Source: Photobacterium kishitanii
GTDB lineage: Bacteria; Pseudomonadota; Gammaproteobacteria; Enterobacterales; Vibrionaceae
Length of the DNA stretch: 64,000 nt
Direction of reading: 5' to 3'
Assembly (NCBI RefSeq): GCF_003026355.1
Contig: NZ_PYON01000002.1
Location: 310,001 to 374,000, forward strand
Shown: in pieces, positions 15,001 to 21,300 of the stretch
Layout: the number at the start of each line of letters is the position of its first letter
Numbering within the stretch: the first letter of the stretch is position 1
Translations under genes and position numbers: made by a program
The notes under the pieces: generated by a model
Told to the model about the DNA's origin: nothing
The model's database searches: none
Seen by the model: only the letters and a program-made list of their open reading frames with translations

Positions 15001-17112
15001 CCACCAGAAATATTAGCCGGATCACTACAACGTATTGGGCCAGATTGGGCTGTGTCATATCATGATGGTTTAATTTATGGTGCAGATCTTACTGGCCTTA
15101 AGAATGCGGGTGTACCGAAATTGTATCAGTATGATATTGCCGCTGATACCGTTGTGAGTAGTAATCTTAACTTTAATGGACGTAGACCACCTAACTTTGC
15201 GAGTGGCGCTGTTGCAACCGATGATTCTACACATTTATACATGTTAACGAATGGGGGAGATCACGATACAACCGGTGACGGTAATTATGATTTGTTTAAT
15301 CGAATTGGTATGTATCGTATTAACCTAGTGAGCGGCTTTACGACATTCGTTGATAGTAGTACTGATACGTCATTACAGTTTAATGATGCTGCTGGGTGTT
15401 TATTGAGTATCGATTATGGTGATGCGCCGGAATCATATGGTAGTGCTGGGCATCAAAACAATGATCCGTTGATGAATGGCATACCTAATTTGATATTGGG
15501 TACGCAGTGGGATCCAGACCTATCTGATAGATACAGTTCTGATGCAACGGGCGATAATTTATCGGGATTGAATGATGAACAAGGTGTTGCGATACCGGCT
15601 GATATTATTGTTGCTACCGTTACTTCTCTTCCAGTCACCGTAACAGGCATAATTGGTACAACTAATTATCTGAGTATTTTTACCGATTTAAATGGTAATG
15701 GTGTCTTTACTGATACATCCGAAATATTAGTTAATGATTATCCAATAACGCTAACAGCAGCGACTCAGATAGTGAATGTGTCTGTATTATTAGATGCGGC
15801 AGCCAGTGGTGGTTATAGCGGTGATAGCTTTATACGTTTCCGTTTATGTGATGCACAAAATATGTGTAATACCCCGACAGGATTAGCAATAAACGGTGAA
15901 GTTGAAGATTATATGTATAACTTGGTTAATCAAATTGTGTTGAATGGCCAAGTATTTGAAGATAATGGCAAAGGTAGTGCGGTTGCTCATGACGGTAAAC
16001 GTGAAGATCAGGAGCGGGGTTTAGCGAACTTTATTGTGAAAGCAATTTATCGCGGCCCAGGCATTGCCGGTTATGTGACAGGCCAAGAAATAATTCAAAC
16101 GATAACTGCTGGTGACGGGAGTTATAGTTTAGTTATTCCTGTTGAATTAGCGGGTGAAGATATCGAAGTGCAAGTTGTTAAACAAGCACAATGGTTAGAT
16201 ATCAGTGAAGTTGATGCTACTGAAGTAATTTTAGGTATTCATGATAAAGTTACTAACGTATCAGTAACCGATAGTTTGATGCTAGTGACTCCAGCCGCGG
16301 GCGACTTCTTGGAGTACCTTGATTTTGGTAAAGTGAAAGTACCAACATTAGAGCCTGATAATTTCACGGAAACAGAACCTGGTTTAGCTGTTTTCTTCAG
16401 CCATAAATTTAATGTTAATACTAGCGGTAATGTCAGCTTCAGTATTAATAATAAACAAGCTTCTCCATCGGGTTATAATTGGCAGCCAATACTGTATTTT
16501 GATGCAAATTGTAATGGCGAATTAGATGCGGGTGTAGATGGTTTAGTTATTAATCCAATGGCAGTAAATGCCAATGGAACGACACAAGTTTGTGTGTTAG
16601 TGAAGGTGATAGTACCGAATAATGTACCATTACATGCAGAGTATAATTATCAACTTAATGCCGATATGGTATTTAGTGATACAATAGGTACTGGGCATGG
16701 TGTCACTCGATTAGTAAGTGATATTGATACAATTAGAGTGAGTTTCCATGGTGCGGGTGAGCTTGAAATAGAGAAAACGGTAACCAATATAACTCAAATG
16801 GGAACTGAATCGCGTAGTAATCAAGCTCAACCAGGTGATGTGTTAGAGTATAAAATTTACTTTATTAACAATGGCTCTGGTAATATAGACAATATTAAAT
16901 TATTTGATGCCATACCTGAATATACAGATCTTTCATCTGTGATTAGTTGTACCTCTCCTGCGGTGTTATTACCATCAAGTCTTACCTGTAATATTACAAC
17001 AGTAGATGGCCTTAATAATATGGGTTACGAAGGGGGGATTGAATGGCAACTAATTGGTACATTAGTGCCAGCGGAAAGTGGATATGTGACTTATCAAGTT
17101 ACCATAAAATAA
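1..17112 (+). CDS. Giant GEVED-repeat secreted protein, 5' end outside window
   Basis: The frame is open from base 1, so at least 5703 residues are visible and the true start lies upstream; the GTG at 184 is internal. Residues 1-90 resemble the end of a right-handed beta-helix/CSLREA-type domain (ending T-S-E-F-S-A-N). I count 23 GEVED signatures. Units 1-15 run to about residue 2880. They are followed by a jelly-roll-like domain (2881-3060), a variant unit ending GEVDDY, a beta-propeller-like region (3231-3587), units 17-21, a second jelly roll (4486-4656), unit 22, a DUF6923-like propeller (4848-5137), unit 23, a Cna-B/SdrD-B-like domain (about 5310-5443) and a C-terminal DUF11 domain (5586-5703). 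Each unit carries a W-x-D-x-[ND]-x-[DN]-G-x-F loop that probably binds Ca2+. No LPXTG, PEP-CTERM or autotransporter barrel is seen. A terminator follows. The likely role is a surface adhesin or fibre; function is inferred from domains only. Confidence 0.9.
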   Translation, partial: TGTFTVEIYKASSATGDIGSDGKEAGEGLTFLGEVTGLTGGALDETLTVAGLSIGDEITIIVHRTADSGLGVVQDTSEFSANSLVDSLNKDWGDAPDSTSATGVNDYHTLRENNGANHVIKDSNNDNTPDVILGALIDADFNGFNTLDALGDNLDNLNDEDGATAEGYYVINRPKSISVTITKDPTLATATFHLHGWFDWNRDGDWDDPDEHVINETTVAPGTANYNFMVPATAVLGVSYARFRVCSTGDCNTPTGASIDGEVEDYSDINISLDFGDAPDSGVGVGPDNYRTLEADDGPRHETSPDLYLGTGTDTEVDGLQNATATGDNTNNTNDEDSLTLPPLTTLTTTYNATAVTNNTTGNDAYVYAWLDLDRNGRFDRDELVSNGTGAGGAVVVANGDTSKTLTWPGISSLTNNSAIYLRIRIVASLLTDIATGSDEDPRSFGLQTSGEVEDYRLQVADQDFGDLLDTYKTLALSGGPYHGLGNINNLHIGSNNIDTEADGQPSAAANDDDNNVNDDENAFATLPAPILALTASEYTIAVPVYNNTGSSVNLSAWLDWDNNGQFEAEEYATVVVPHGTVVGNPMTLTFTGISAANVSTAALRLRLSTDSLANTAWGGGASDGEVEDHYIPVGDFDFGDANDVIAGTAGSSGDYRSRLVDNGPYHGIINSLYLGAEIPDADPDAYPSLGASYANGDNDNNRNDENGVDFIPLSLAHATYTARATVNNTTGSTATVHAWIDWDQNGEFEQDEYTSAPVANNTTGTVDLIWTTFTGRITGWTVSRVRITTDSLTNTAGATNLEDTRSLGLASDGEVEDYRVYIGEHDTGDAPNSYLTIPLDGGPCHALTATNTLYLGSTLFDNNLDGQPTPNANGDDIDGVDDEDGISGELPLVLVSDATYSINVKHNNTTGSSATLIAWLDKNQNNQFDANEVFDGFSVNNVITGTNELVTGRTLTWSGLSGQTQGTMALRIRYTTKQLTANDFGGPAPDGEVEDYMVFVGSYDFGDASDDNSGATSTSNYRTRLVDAGPYHGISSDLYIGPKVPDAESDAYNSVGVAMANGDDDDLNGDDEDGVQILPLDNSPIPTSYHTKVLVTNNTGSNATLHGWIDWNLNGRFDGDEHTSLTINSSVTNQTVDLTWTSFTGISAGAAVARFRLTTDDLINGAAATNLEDTRSLNGASDGEVEDHRLYIGNQDMGDAADSFLTLANSLGPFHGQSLYTSLFLGPVPTNEGDIDGQPTTAALGDDDDGLDDEQGINQPLAFISTANNTFDIDVKLQNTTANNATLTAWLDKNQDGVFSANEVVNTVNGAPWGINNISPGSSFITDGTAVALHWSGISGLQSGVMTLRLRLSTDPLTATQWGGQAIDGEVEDYVIYVGKFDFGDASDNGAGGTNASNYRTELGDSGPYHGISEQLFIGLQAPDDETDANINIGAGVADGDDTTGRNDEKGAYLLPLDNSPESTTYVAQVTVTNSTTKAATLHGWVDWDGNGRFDGDEYSSLPVVAGTSGDVLELTWTAPYPSIISGDVVVRLRLTTDTLINSAAATPTQEDTRSLNGASDGEVEDHSLYIGNYDLGDAPDSYLTLAISRGPYHPQRDFTTLYLGNMPVNEGDADGQPSADSLGDDDDGLDDEQAISQPLAIVSPSITTFSIPVRLNNSTANAATVIAWLDKNQDGFFSADEVVDTINGAAFAVNNVSAGTNATSDANALTFVWNGLAGLTSGNMALRIRLSNDPLTETQWFGRASNGEVEDYMVYLGDFDFGDAPDTSPAAAINDYQTVLSNNGPRHLIINDLYIGKKPDIDDGTLENATATADDITDDDDEGGFIFPPLTAGMNDYKISVIATNNTGSNASLVTWIDFNNNGVFEDDEGQIITIPNGAVDATGEIEWNNIPTINNGTTLTLRSRLIPRVISQMSQASPLGVELGGEVEDHRINVGKQDMGDAPETYGTDPLNNGPHHIIINTSNLYLGSSNIDENIVVVASNNAQGDDLAGVDDEDGITEPLSPIAIDGSGYSLNVNVKNMTGNNAYLVGWIDANRNGAFEPIEGRVDIIPITQNGNYVYKFDSNQLTHLTAGVSYIRFRLSTAPLTVTDTGGLASDGEVEDYLVMIGAADLGDLPDTSNATATNNYQTDLINNGPLHNIDTLPSLFLGKVAPDADGDAPQSANSQGDDDNGSIPDDEESLGHALIPVLPINTEYQTFVTVTNGSATNAYLYVWIDWNRNGDFEADEIAQQGIVDATGTALVSTNGAFLIPANSGTASYRLGWTTPVATVNDRTYGIRLRVTTDVLVDDVSSTIFDARSLGAANDGEVEDYFLTAKNSDLGDAPDSYRTSTGRNGPYHAYLSLLYLGSANIDNDSTVIPSAASNSDDNTNNDDENGVVQPLPFVAATANSYSVDVSVYNQTGVMATLVAWLDKNQDGAFTADEVVDDLNVVTGSNPFNNVGFNTNNYPTGSDNRTNKVTLTWNNLPALTQGTLVLRIRLSHSELTDADWFGGAAGGEVEDYTVYVGNYDFGDAEDGQAGTAAGAGDYRTRLSDQGPYHGISADLFMGTNVTDAEADAYPSSATSKADGDDDNGGNDEDAVTFTALDNSPVPSNYNATVKVTNNTGNAATLYGWIDFDRNGRFDADEVASVSISTATTGADVILTWATIPNISSGDTLTRFRLTTDTLVHTGAMTDEDQRSLGGASDGEVEDHALYIGNYDGGDAPDSYQTSAATGGPAHRYNTQLYLGTNNIDAEVAVGSIGADYDDNTGDDENGLILSTANDGDSNYQLTADVYNNSGVDAKLIVWVDWDRNNSFDADEAIVINNLVSNATLTPTLVTWNTISPVITPGNYYVRARLMASTEAISDATPGGLANSGEVEDHILVVKDPTVIVVEACQNANASFAAQGGFDVEQFEHVGTTTSIDWVTHNYLPSARVLSANSVLKDGTLGISFSGNAANHIENGTTQTSNNIYTNVQFYNGYDASNNPNANVTRYRLVMPADGSITVNSLKSGDEDAVLVISGVTTLGPILYYGSNRTADLSGTFTFNQNDTIDFIFRNTTPTGYMGTADFDITFNCKLDYGDAPTGYPTLKADDGARHVIEGTTGVDTLVLGSGKDIDLDGQPEVNALGDDNDAEGDDETLVIPANITAGTAESIDFVVAGGSGFINVWVDADIDNSFTTDGEHVLQDVAVATGSNPLDVIAPYLGSSGNTFMRVRLCSIANHCNTPTGLAGSGEVDDYQFNLLPAENGFGISNCDNHAQLTQVWWVQGSQRTIIDFTNLTTSGYPTISNANGTNMATGNGATEGTVTITDPLNGAVIVYGDGRGVFNGSTNAAVALPFTTGASADFPITVTPRPGNDLNQFYVFGNNFNIINAGELDFSTSNIINRGTVQNNSALESQLVVPHGNRSDSWLLTMTRNGQLQAFALTAGGINFTPVISTIPNGSGPATNKGAMDYSPVTGKLVIARDGISRLFIGDFNPNTGEFINVTSVTTGIARVGSSPRFSPDGKRVFFENGAGGDNGPLTYYDIPSNTVTTVSGMPGNVQSIKFGPDGRLYAWRGTNLDVIENWATTPTYTTSLIMPGSIGVESLPEVYAYCDYVGGTVTINDFGDAPDLTTQTETGDYRTTAVNNGAEHISIFSDVYLGQLPPDTDDGTLQNITATQDDISGDADEDGLQLLPLVASATHYQATVTVTNNSGNDAYLYAWIDWDNNGKFDKDEAIAANKITINTGANLAAQTLTWATLPELTSTDSFYIRVRIMYEDLADTAMGDAEDPRSYGSVSGGEVEDYQLVVEAVDFGDAPVGYGTLNAYHRPSSTLFLGEHLGDTEAVPVPDLLAMTDDNNASPDDEDGVNVLLPIPLDATEYSVVVEASNLSITTDATLWGWIDWNSDGAFDATEAQQLLVTPATINGQYTLTWSGLSALTPSVSYLRLRLTTDTLTAADWSSAATDGEIEDHKLVIGLFDFGDAPESYGTDRVNLTGEGNGPMHPISSTIFLGTVATDEEGEGFVDGIDNYGTAIDDNFAFNNDEDGVTIPTSIAAQPGDTVALTVHVQTDVAAKVHGWLDFNGNGVFDHATEAATAIPLTNADNNTAKTLNFTVPGDVKEGISYLRVRICADTLACDTPHGLGGDGEVEDYQVTLVVQYDYGDAPEATGYQTLFLSGGPRHALGNTTISLGSILGDVDTDGFGDGTDTNGNATDDDIKGVSPSDEDGITSSFPYIYDLGGDLSFTAICNDHDGSSDLAATVYAWVDFNLDGDFIDAGEFTSQACTDTSNTANGSAVLAFTGYATPTSGISILRMRITTDTLLQVDVNKSASNGEIEDFELYLYQVSELDGGDAPESYLVEYSEGGPSHVFSSLMYLGANDVDGENAAASAMATSDDNNTANDEQGITLPRLLLGATTYSATATVFNNTGSDATLLAWLDSNRNGSFEASEALPPITISTSASTSDHTLAWTGLSPIGYGTYNLRVRLAPETDGLSMADHGGFATNGEVEDHQLTVYDCITEETTTFMDLTVGLSNGRYPPTTWQSKGLLIEETTTSYPFTRIQDVNVIGHGEPFGGGDTKMLWAQTNAISYTLVNTDGSPRTSNSVSSVGDPAGSAATIHVIALDLNNVIIGSKTYPDNGPTFEINSSDTGGVAIHRMVVYTSGSGAGSTAFDGFFGGITETCTVAVARDYGDAPDNASGTSNANYNTTLSDNGASHVQYDFDTNGQVDITLGNEWDTDDGTLQNTQANADDNTGTPNDEDGVVYSTTMKPDDDEIIQITITVDPGTNLSGLELYAWIDWNRDGDWDDVNEQVVNDSTATANAQTSYTVTVPTASSLGYTYMRVRVCSDVGCNTPVGEVSNGEVEDYRIFVSDLNLDNTCDRFLVTKSSNNGASFEYTRVDPLNSAFNFSDIKTGITDYPELNSLAFDRITGMVYGTYINSANNVAIVMTDKQGTSFIPRGEIISNGSYNLSKINGSSPQTYVAGDVFTDAIGSPNTGTLSTSGNEYYITNSAWNSVVTVNLADMTFSIKPLPPEILAGSLQRIGPDWAVSYHDGLIYGADLTGLKNAGVPKLYQYDIAADTVVSSNLNFNGRRPPNFASGAVATDDSTHLYMLTNGGDHDTTGDGNYDLFNRIGMYRINLVSGFTTFVDSSTDTSLQFNDAAGCLLSIDYGDAPESYGSAGHQNNDPLMNGIPNLILGTQWDPDLSDRYSSDATGDNLSGLNDEQGVAIPADIIVATVTSLPVTVTGIIGTTNYLSIFTDLNGNGVFTDTSEILVNDYPITLTAATQIVNVSVLLDAAASGGYSGDSFIRFRLCDAQNMCNTPTGLAINGEVEDYMYNLVNQIVLNGQVFEDNGKGSAVAHDGKREDQERGLANFIVKAIYRGPGIAGYVTGQEIIQTITAGDGSYSLVIPVELAGEDIEVQVVKQAQWLDISEVDATEVILGIHDKVTNVSVTDSLMLVTPAAGDFLEYLDFGKVKVPTLEPDNFTETEPGLAVFFSHKFNVNTSGNVSFSINNKQASPSGYNWQPILYFDANCNGELDAGVDGLVINPMAVNANGTTQVCVLVKVIVPNNVPLHAEYNYQLNADMVFSDTIGTGHGVTRLVSDIDTIRVSFHGAGELEIEKTVTNITQMGTESRSNQAQPGDVLEYKIYFINNGSGNIDNIKLFDAIPEYTDLSSVISCTSPAVLLPSSLTCNITTVDGLNNMGYEGGIEWQLIGTLVPAESGYVTYQVTIK

Positions 17113-17170
17113 TAAGGTATATATTGTTTTCAAAATAATATGCATAAGTATTCGCATATTACTAAAAATA

Positions 17171-17224
17171 AAACCATTATTAAGTAAGTTATTAATTTAG
17201 CTTGCTTAATAATGGTTTTTTTTT
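17171..17224 (+). terminator. Rho-independent terminator after first giant gene
   Basis: An 18-bp stem (17171-17188 with 17201-17218) with one G-U pair and a 12-nt loop runs into a T tract at 17216-17224. It lies about 60 bp after the stop codon at 17112 and separates that transcript from the small gene that follows. Confidence 0.85.
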
Positions 17225-17310
17225 AGGTACGAAATTTGCTGATTACCTTAATAGATATGGGAGTATGGAAATTAATGTAAAGTTACTAAGGGATAGAGGG
17301 ATAACTAGTG

Positions 17311-18225
17311 ATGGTTAAAATATGGTTTTTTTTAATAGTCAGTCTTTGTATACCTAATGTGGTTCATTCTTGCGTGTTGAGAATATCTAAAAGCATTAAT
17401 CATCATAATCTTCCTTTCTTATTTGGAATAACGAACTATGACAGTGAAATTATTGCAATAGGTGGTGTAAAACCAACTATTTATACATTTAATGAAAACG
17501 TCGAAATTAAAACCAGTAAAGAAATAATAGATAACTTTTATGGTTTTGAAATTAAAGATATAAGTATCCAAAAGTTTAATGATAAAAATAATATCATATT
17601 CATTCTTAATGAGTATGATGGAAAAAATACAGGTATGGTATATACGCTAGAAGGGAAACAAGAATTATATAGAGAATTATCTATTTTATATAAAAAGTTA
17701 GCGATTAAAACGAAACTTTCATCAGGCAAAAATATTAATATATCTGGAATGGCGAGTGATGAAAATAATGTTTATCTAATAACAAATTCCAGTAATAATA
17801 ACGATTTTTTATTTTCAATTGCTAAAGTTAAATTTGAAAATTACATAATAAACAATCATCTTTCACTAGATGATATTTACGTTTATCCCGTTGACTTACC
17901 AATTAAAAATGGAATTAAGGCTCAGCTTTCTAGTATTGCTGTTGATGAAAAAGAAAATGCTTTATATGTTACAGCTTCCGTCAATGATGAAAATAATATT
18001 TTAGGGAATTATTATGGTTTGATTTATTTAGAATATATCAAACCTGGTAGAGTTATAAAAATGAATTATGACGCAATAGAAATTAAGTATAATAAAAAAC
18101 CATTACTAGAAAAAATAAAATCTATTGCTGTAACGTCTAATCATAATAAAGAGATAAAAGGAATACTATTATCTCATAATCGAGATGGCACTAGTAAAGT
18201 ATTTGATTTTACGTTTAAAAAATAA
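17311..18225 (+). CDS. Small exported beta-propeller-like protein, function unknown
   Basis: I chose the ATG at 17311 (304 aa). A GTG one codon earlier, at 17308, is also possible. The purine-rich AGAGGG at 17295-17300 sits 10 nt before the ATG and 7 nt before the GTG. The N-terminus is a typical signal peptide (basic start, hydrophobic run, V-V-H-S-C). The Cys could be a weak lipobox, but His at -2 is atypical. The body shows recurring S-I-A-V-D-E / G-M-A-S-D-E turns followed by short beta strands (for example N-x-V-Y-L-I-T), which suggests a beta-propeller of the SMP-30/NHL or esterase-like type. I cannot assign a family. It has no GEVED domain and is clearly more AT-rich and Lys/Asn-rich than its neighbours. 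It sits alone between two giant genes, behind a terminator. A run of eight T at 17326-17333 lies in the signal-peptide codons. Confidence 0.8.
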   Translation: MVKIWFFLIVSLCIPNVVHSCVLRISKSINHHNLPFLFGITNYDSEIIAIGGVKPTIYTFNENVEIKTSKEIIDNFYGFEIKDISIQKFNDKNNIIFILNEYDGKNTGMVYTLEGKQELYRELSILYKKLAIKTKLSSGKNINISGMASDENNVYLITNSSNNNDFLFSIAKVKFENYIINNHLSLDDIYVYPVDLPIKNGIKAQLSSIAVDEKENALYVTASVNDENNILGNYYGLIYLEYIKPGRVIKMNYDAIEIKYNKKPLLEKIKSIAVTSNHNKEIKGILLSHNRDGTSKVFDFTFKK

Positions 18226-18325
18226 CGGCATTATTGTGTTTAGCTGAGAATGTTTTTATTAATGTGCGCTGGTGTTAATAAATAATTAGTGAATCAGTGG
18301 TCTCAAATATATATGTAGGTTTATT

Positions 18326-21300
18326 ATGTTGAAAAAAAATACAACACATCAATTTCATCGAATAGTGATAGATCTAGTATTATGTTTGGCTGTTTTTGCT
18401 AGCCTTTTATTTTCTATATCAGCCCATGCTTCTCATTGGCGTGGCGGTGCTATGACCTGGGTTTCTAGTGCCATGGATCCTGATGGTATAAAAAATGACG
18501 TCACAATAACGATGAAAACGGCATGTCGAGTTGGTGCCAGTTGTCAATCTGCAGGTTCATTAACGACTCCGGGATTAACAAAAACCAGTTCAACGCAAAT
18601 AACAGATCAAACTGTGAACGGGGCTTATCGGTTACAAATATTTGAACATGTTGTCAAAAATTTAGATTTAAATACAACCTATAATCCCTATTATAATTCT
18701 GGTGCTCGAATAGGGGCACTTTTAAATAATGCTAATGGTAGTTGGAGTATACAATCAACGATTTTATTAAAAAATGGTAATCGTTCTCCATTAATTGATA
18801 TGCCAATTTTATATCAAGTTCCACAAAAATATACCGATGGTTCAACATTGGTTAATTACACGAAATTAATTCCTGCTTTAGATCCTGATGGCGATACGAT
18901 TAAATTTAGAATGGCTAATAATTCTGAATTAGGTGGAGGTAGTAGTGCCAATGCGCCTGGTATGTCTATTGATGAAAATTCAGGCTTATTAACATGGACA
19001 AATTCAGGAAATATGACAGCAGGTTTGTACAGTGCTGGTATTGTTGTTGAAGATTATGATGAAAACGGCGTTCTCAAATCAAAAACGCATTTTGATATTA
19101 TGTGGGAGCTTAAAGGGGTTGCTGAGTTAGCTGATTATACTGGGTATCCAAGTGATGAAGTTGTGGTTAAAAAAGGAGACGATTATTCATTCACTATTAC
19201 TGGAACTAATATAGAGGTACTGAGCCTGGGTGATTTTAATGGCGCATTAACAGAGCCGACGCCGAATACATTTACTTTTACACCTGGTCCTGTTGGTACT
19301 GGCTTAGCTCCAGGCATTTATCCAATGACATTCCAAGTTATAGATACAACAGGTACTTATACTGATAGTTATTTTACAGTAACTTATATTGTTCCAGATC
19401 CTCTAGCACCAGAATTACATGATATTCATGGTGATTTTTCGGGGTATTTTTCCGGTGATCTTGTTCAGCTGGATGTTAGTAATGATGCCACATCAACAGA
19501 TATAGATAGTACCCACTATAATACCGGTCAACTTAAAATTACTCCGAGCTATAAAGATTCGGCTAATGAAAGGGTTTATATTAATTCCACTGGTGACGGG
19601 GTTGGTCAAATACGCCACGATACGGTTAATGGTAATGTTTATTTTGAAGGTAATTTAATTGGTACCGTTGATCCAACTAAAGATGGTGACGGGGCTGCAT
19701 TACAAATAAATTTCACGACAGATGATGCAACACCAGTAGCGACTGGCGCATTAATGCGCTCAATTTACTTTCAAGATAACAGCGGTGTTTCTGGTAATCG
19801 AAAAGTTAGCTTATATATTGTTGATGATACTGGACTCAGTAATATTTATGCTGCAAATGTGAGTGCAGTGCTATCTGATACGGGAGATGCGTTATTAACG
19901 GGAGATCATGCCTATCATGCAGAAAAAGATTCAGATAAAAATTCCAGTGTTGATTTACGTTTAGGTACATTATGGGATGGTGATGGTGGCTTGAAGAATA
20001 TATTAGCAAATGCTGATGATAACGATGGCACCGATGACGAAGATGGCGTTATTTTTCCGGCTTTTGGTAATCTAGTGGGTTCGACATTCAATTTATTGAT
20101 CAATATTCAACAAGAATTCGATAATGGACGTCAAATACATGCTTGGATTGATTTTGATGGTAATGGTGTTTTAAACAATACGACTGAAAAAATCATTACA
20201 GATATAAGTGCAATCGAAGGCGATAATAGTTATCCGATTACGATACCCAATAATGCAAAACTAGGTAATCGTTATTTACGTGTTCGTTTATGTAGCAGTG
20301 GTGAAACATGTGATACCCAAGGTGGTAAAACCTATGATGGTGAAGTAGAAGATCATCTCATCAGGATAGGTGATATTGATTTTGGTGATGCGCCAGATAC
20401 CACTGCATCAACGGGGGCGGATGATTATTTAACCCTTGATAGTAATGGCGGTCCATATCAATTTGTTCATCCTGATCTTTATATTGGTTCAACTGCTCCA
20501 GATGCTGATCAAGGTATATTGCAAGATGCCACCGCAACAGCAGATAATCTTGATAGCACAGATGATGAAAGTGGGTTGAACCTTATACCCATTCAAAATT
20601 TATCGACTGATTATAAACTGTATATCCCCACAACCAATAATACGGGTGCTACAGCAACATTAATTGGTTGGATTGATTTTAATAATAATGGTCAGTTTGA
20701 AGATTCAGAAGGGCAAATAGCTTCAGTGCCTTCAGGTGTTACTCAAGTTAATACCGAGTTAGAATGGAATGCTATTTCTCCAAGTAATCAGCCTTATTTA
20801 TTTATACGTTTACGTTTAATTGATCGAGCTGTAACAAATATTACTGAAGTATCTTCTCTAGGCCCTGATGGCTTAGGTGAAATTGAAGATCATCAAATTT
20901 TAATGAATGATATTGATTTAGGTGATGCACCAGATAGTTATGGCATAGATCCGTCTTTAGGTGGGGCTTATCATTTAATTAAAAACACTACCGATTTATA
21001 CCTTGGCGATTCAACCATTGATAATGATACTAATGCCCAAGCATCTTCTGATGCATTAGGCGATGATATTAGTGGCAGTGATGATGAAAATGGTGTGACA
21101 TCAATTCTCATGCCTATTCCATTAGGAAGTACTTCATATGCTGTTGAATTAAACCTTAAAAATATGACGGGTAATCCTGCTTATTTAGTGGGTTGGATTG
21201 ATGCTAATAGAAATGGAGTATTTGATGCGATTGAAGGAAAGGTTGATACGATTTCAACAGGGCAAGATGGGACTTATACGTATACATTTAATGTTGATCA

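Noticed and set aside
18255-18282. Hairpin TTTATTAA / TTAATAAA after the small gene as a terminator
   Set aside because: The stem is only 8 bp, all A-T, with no following T tract; it could be an operator or chance.
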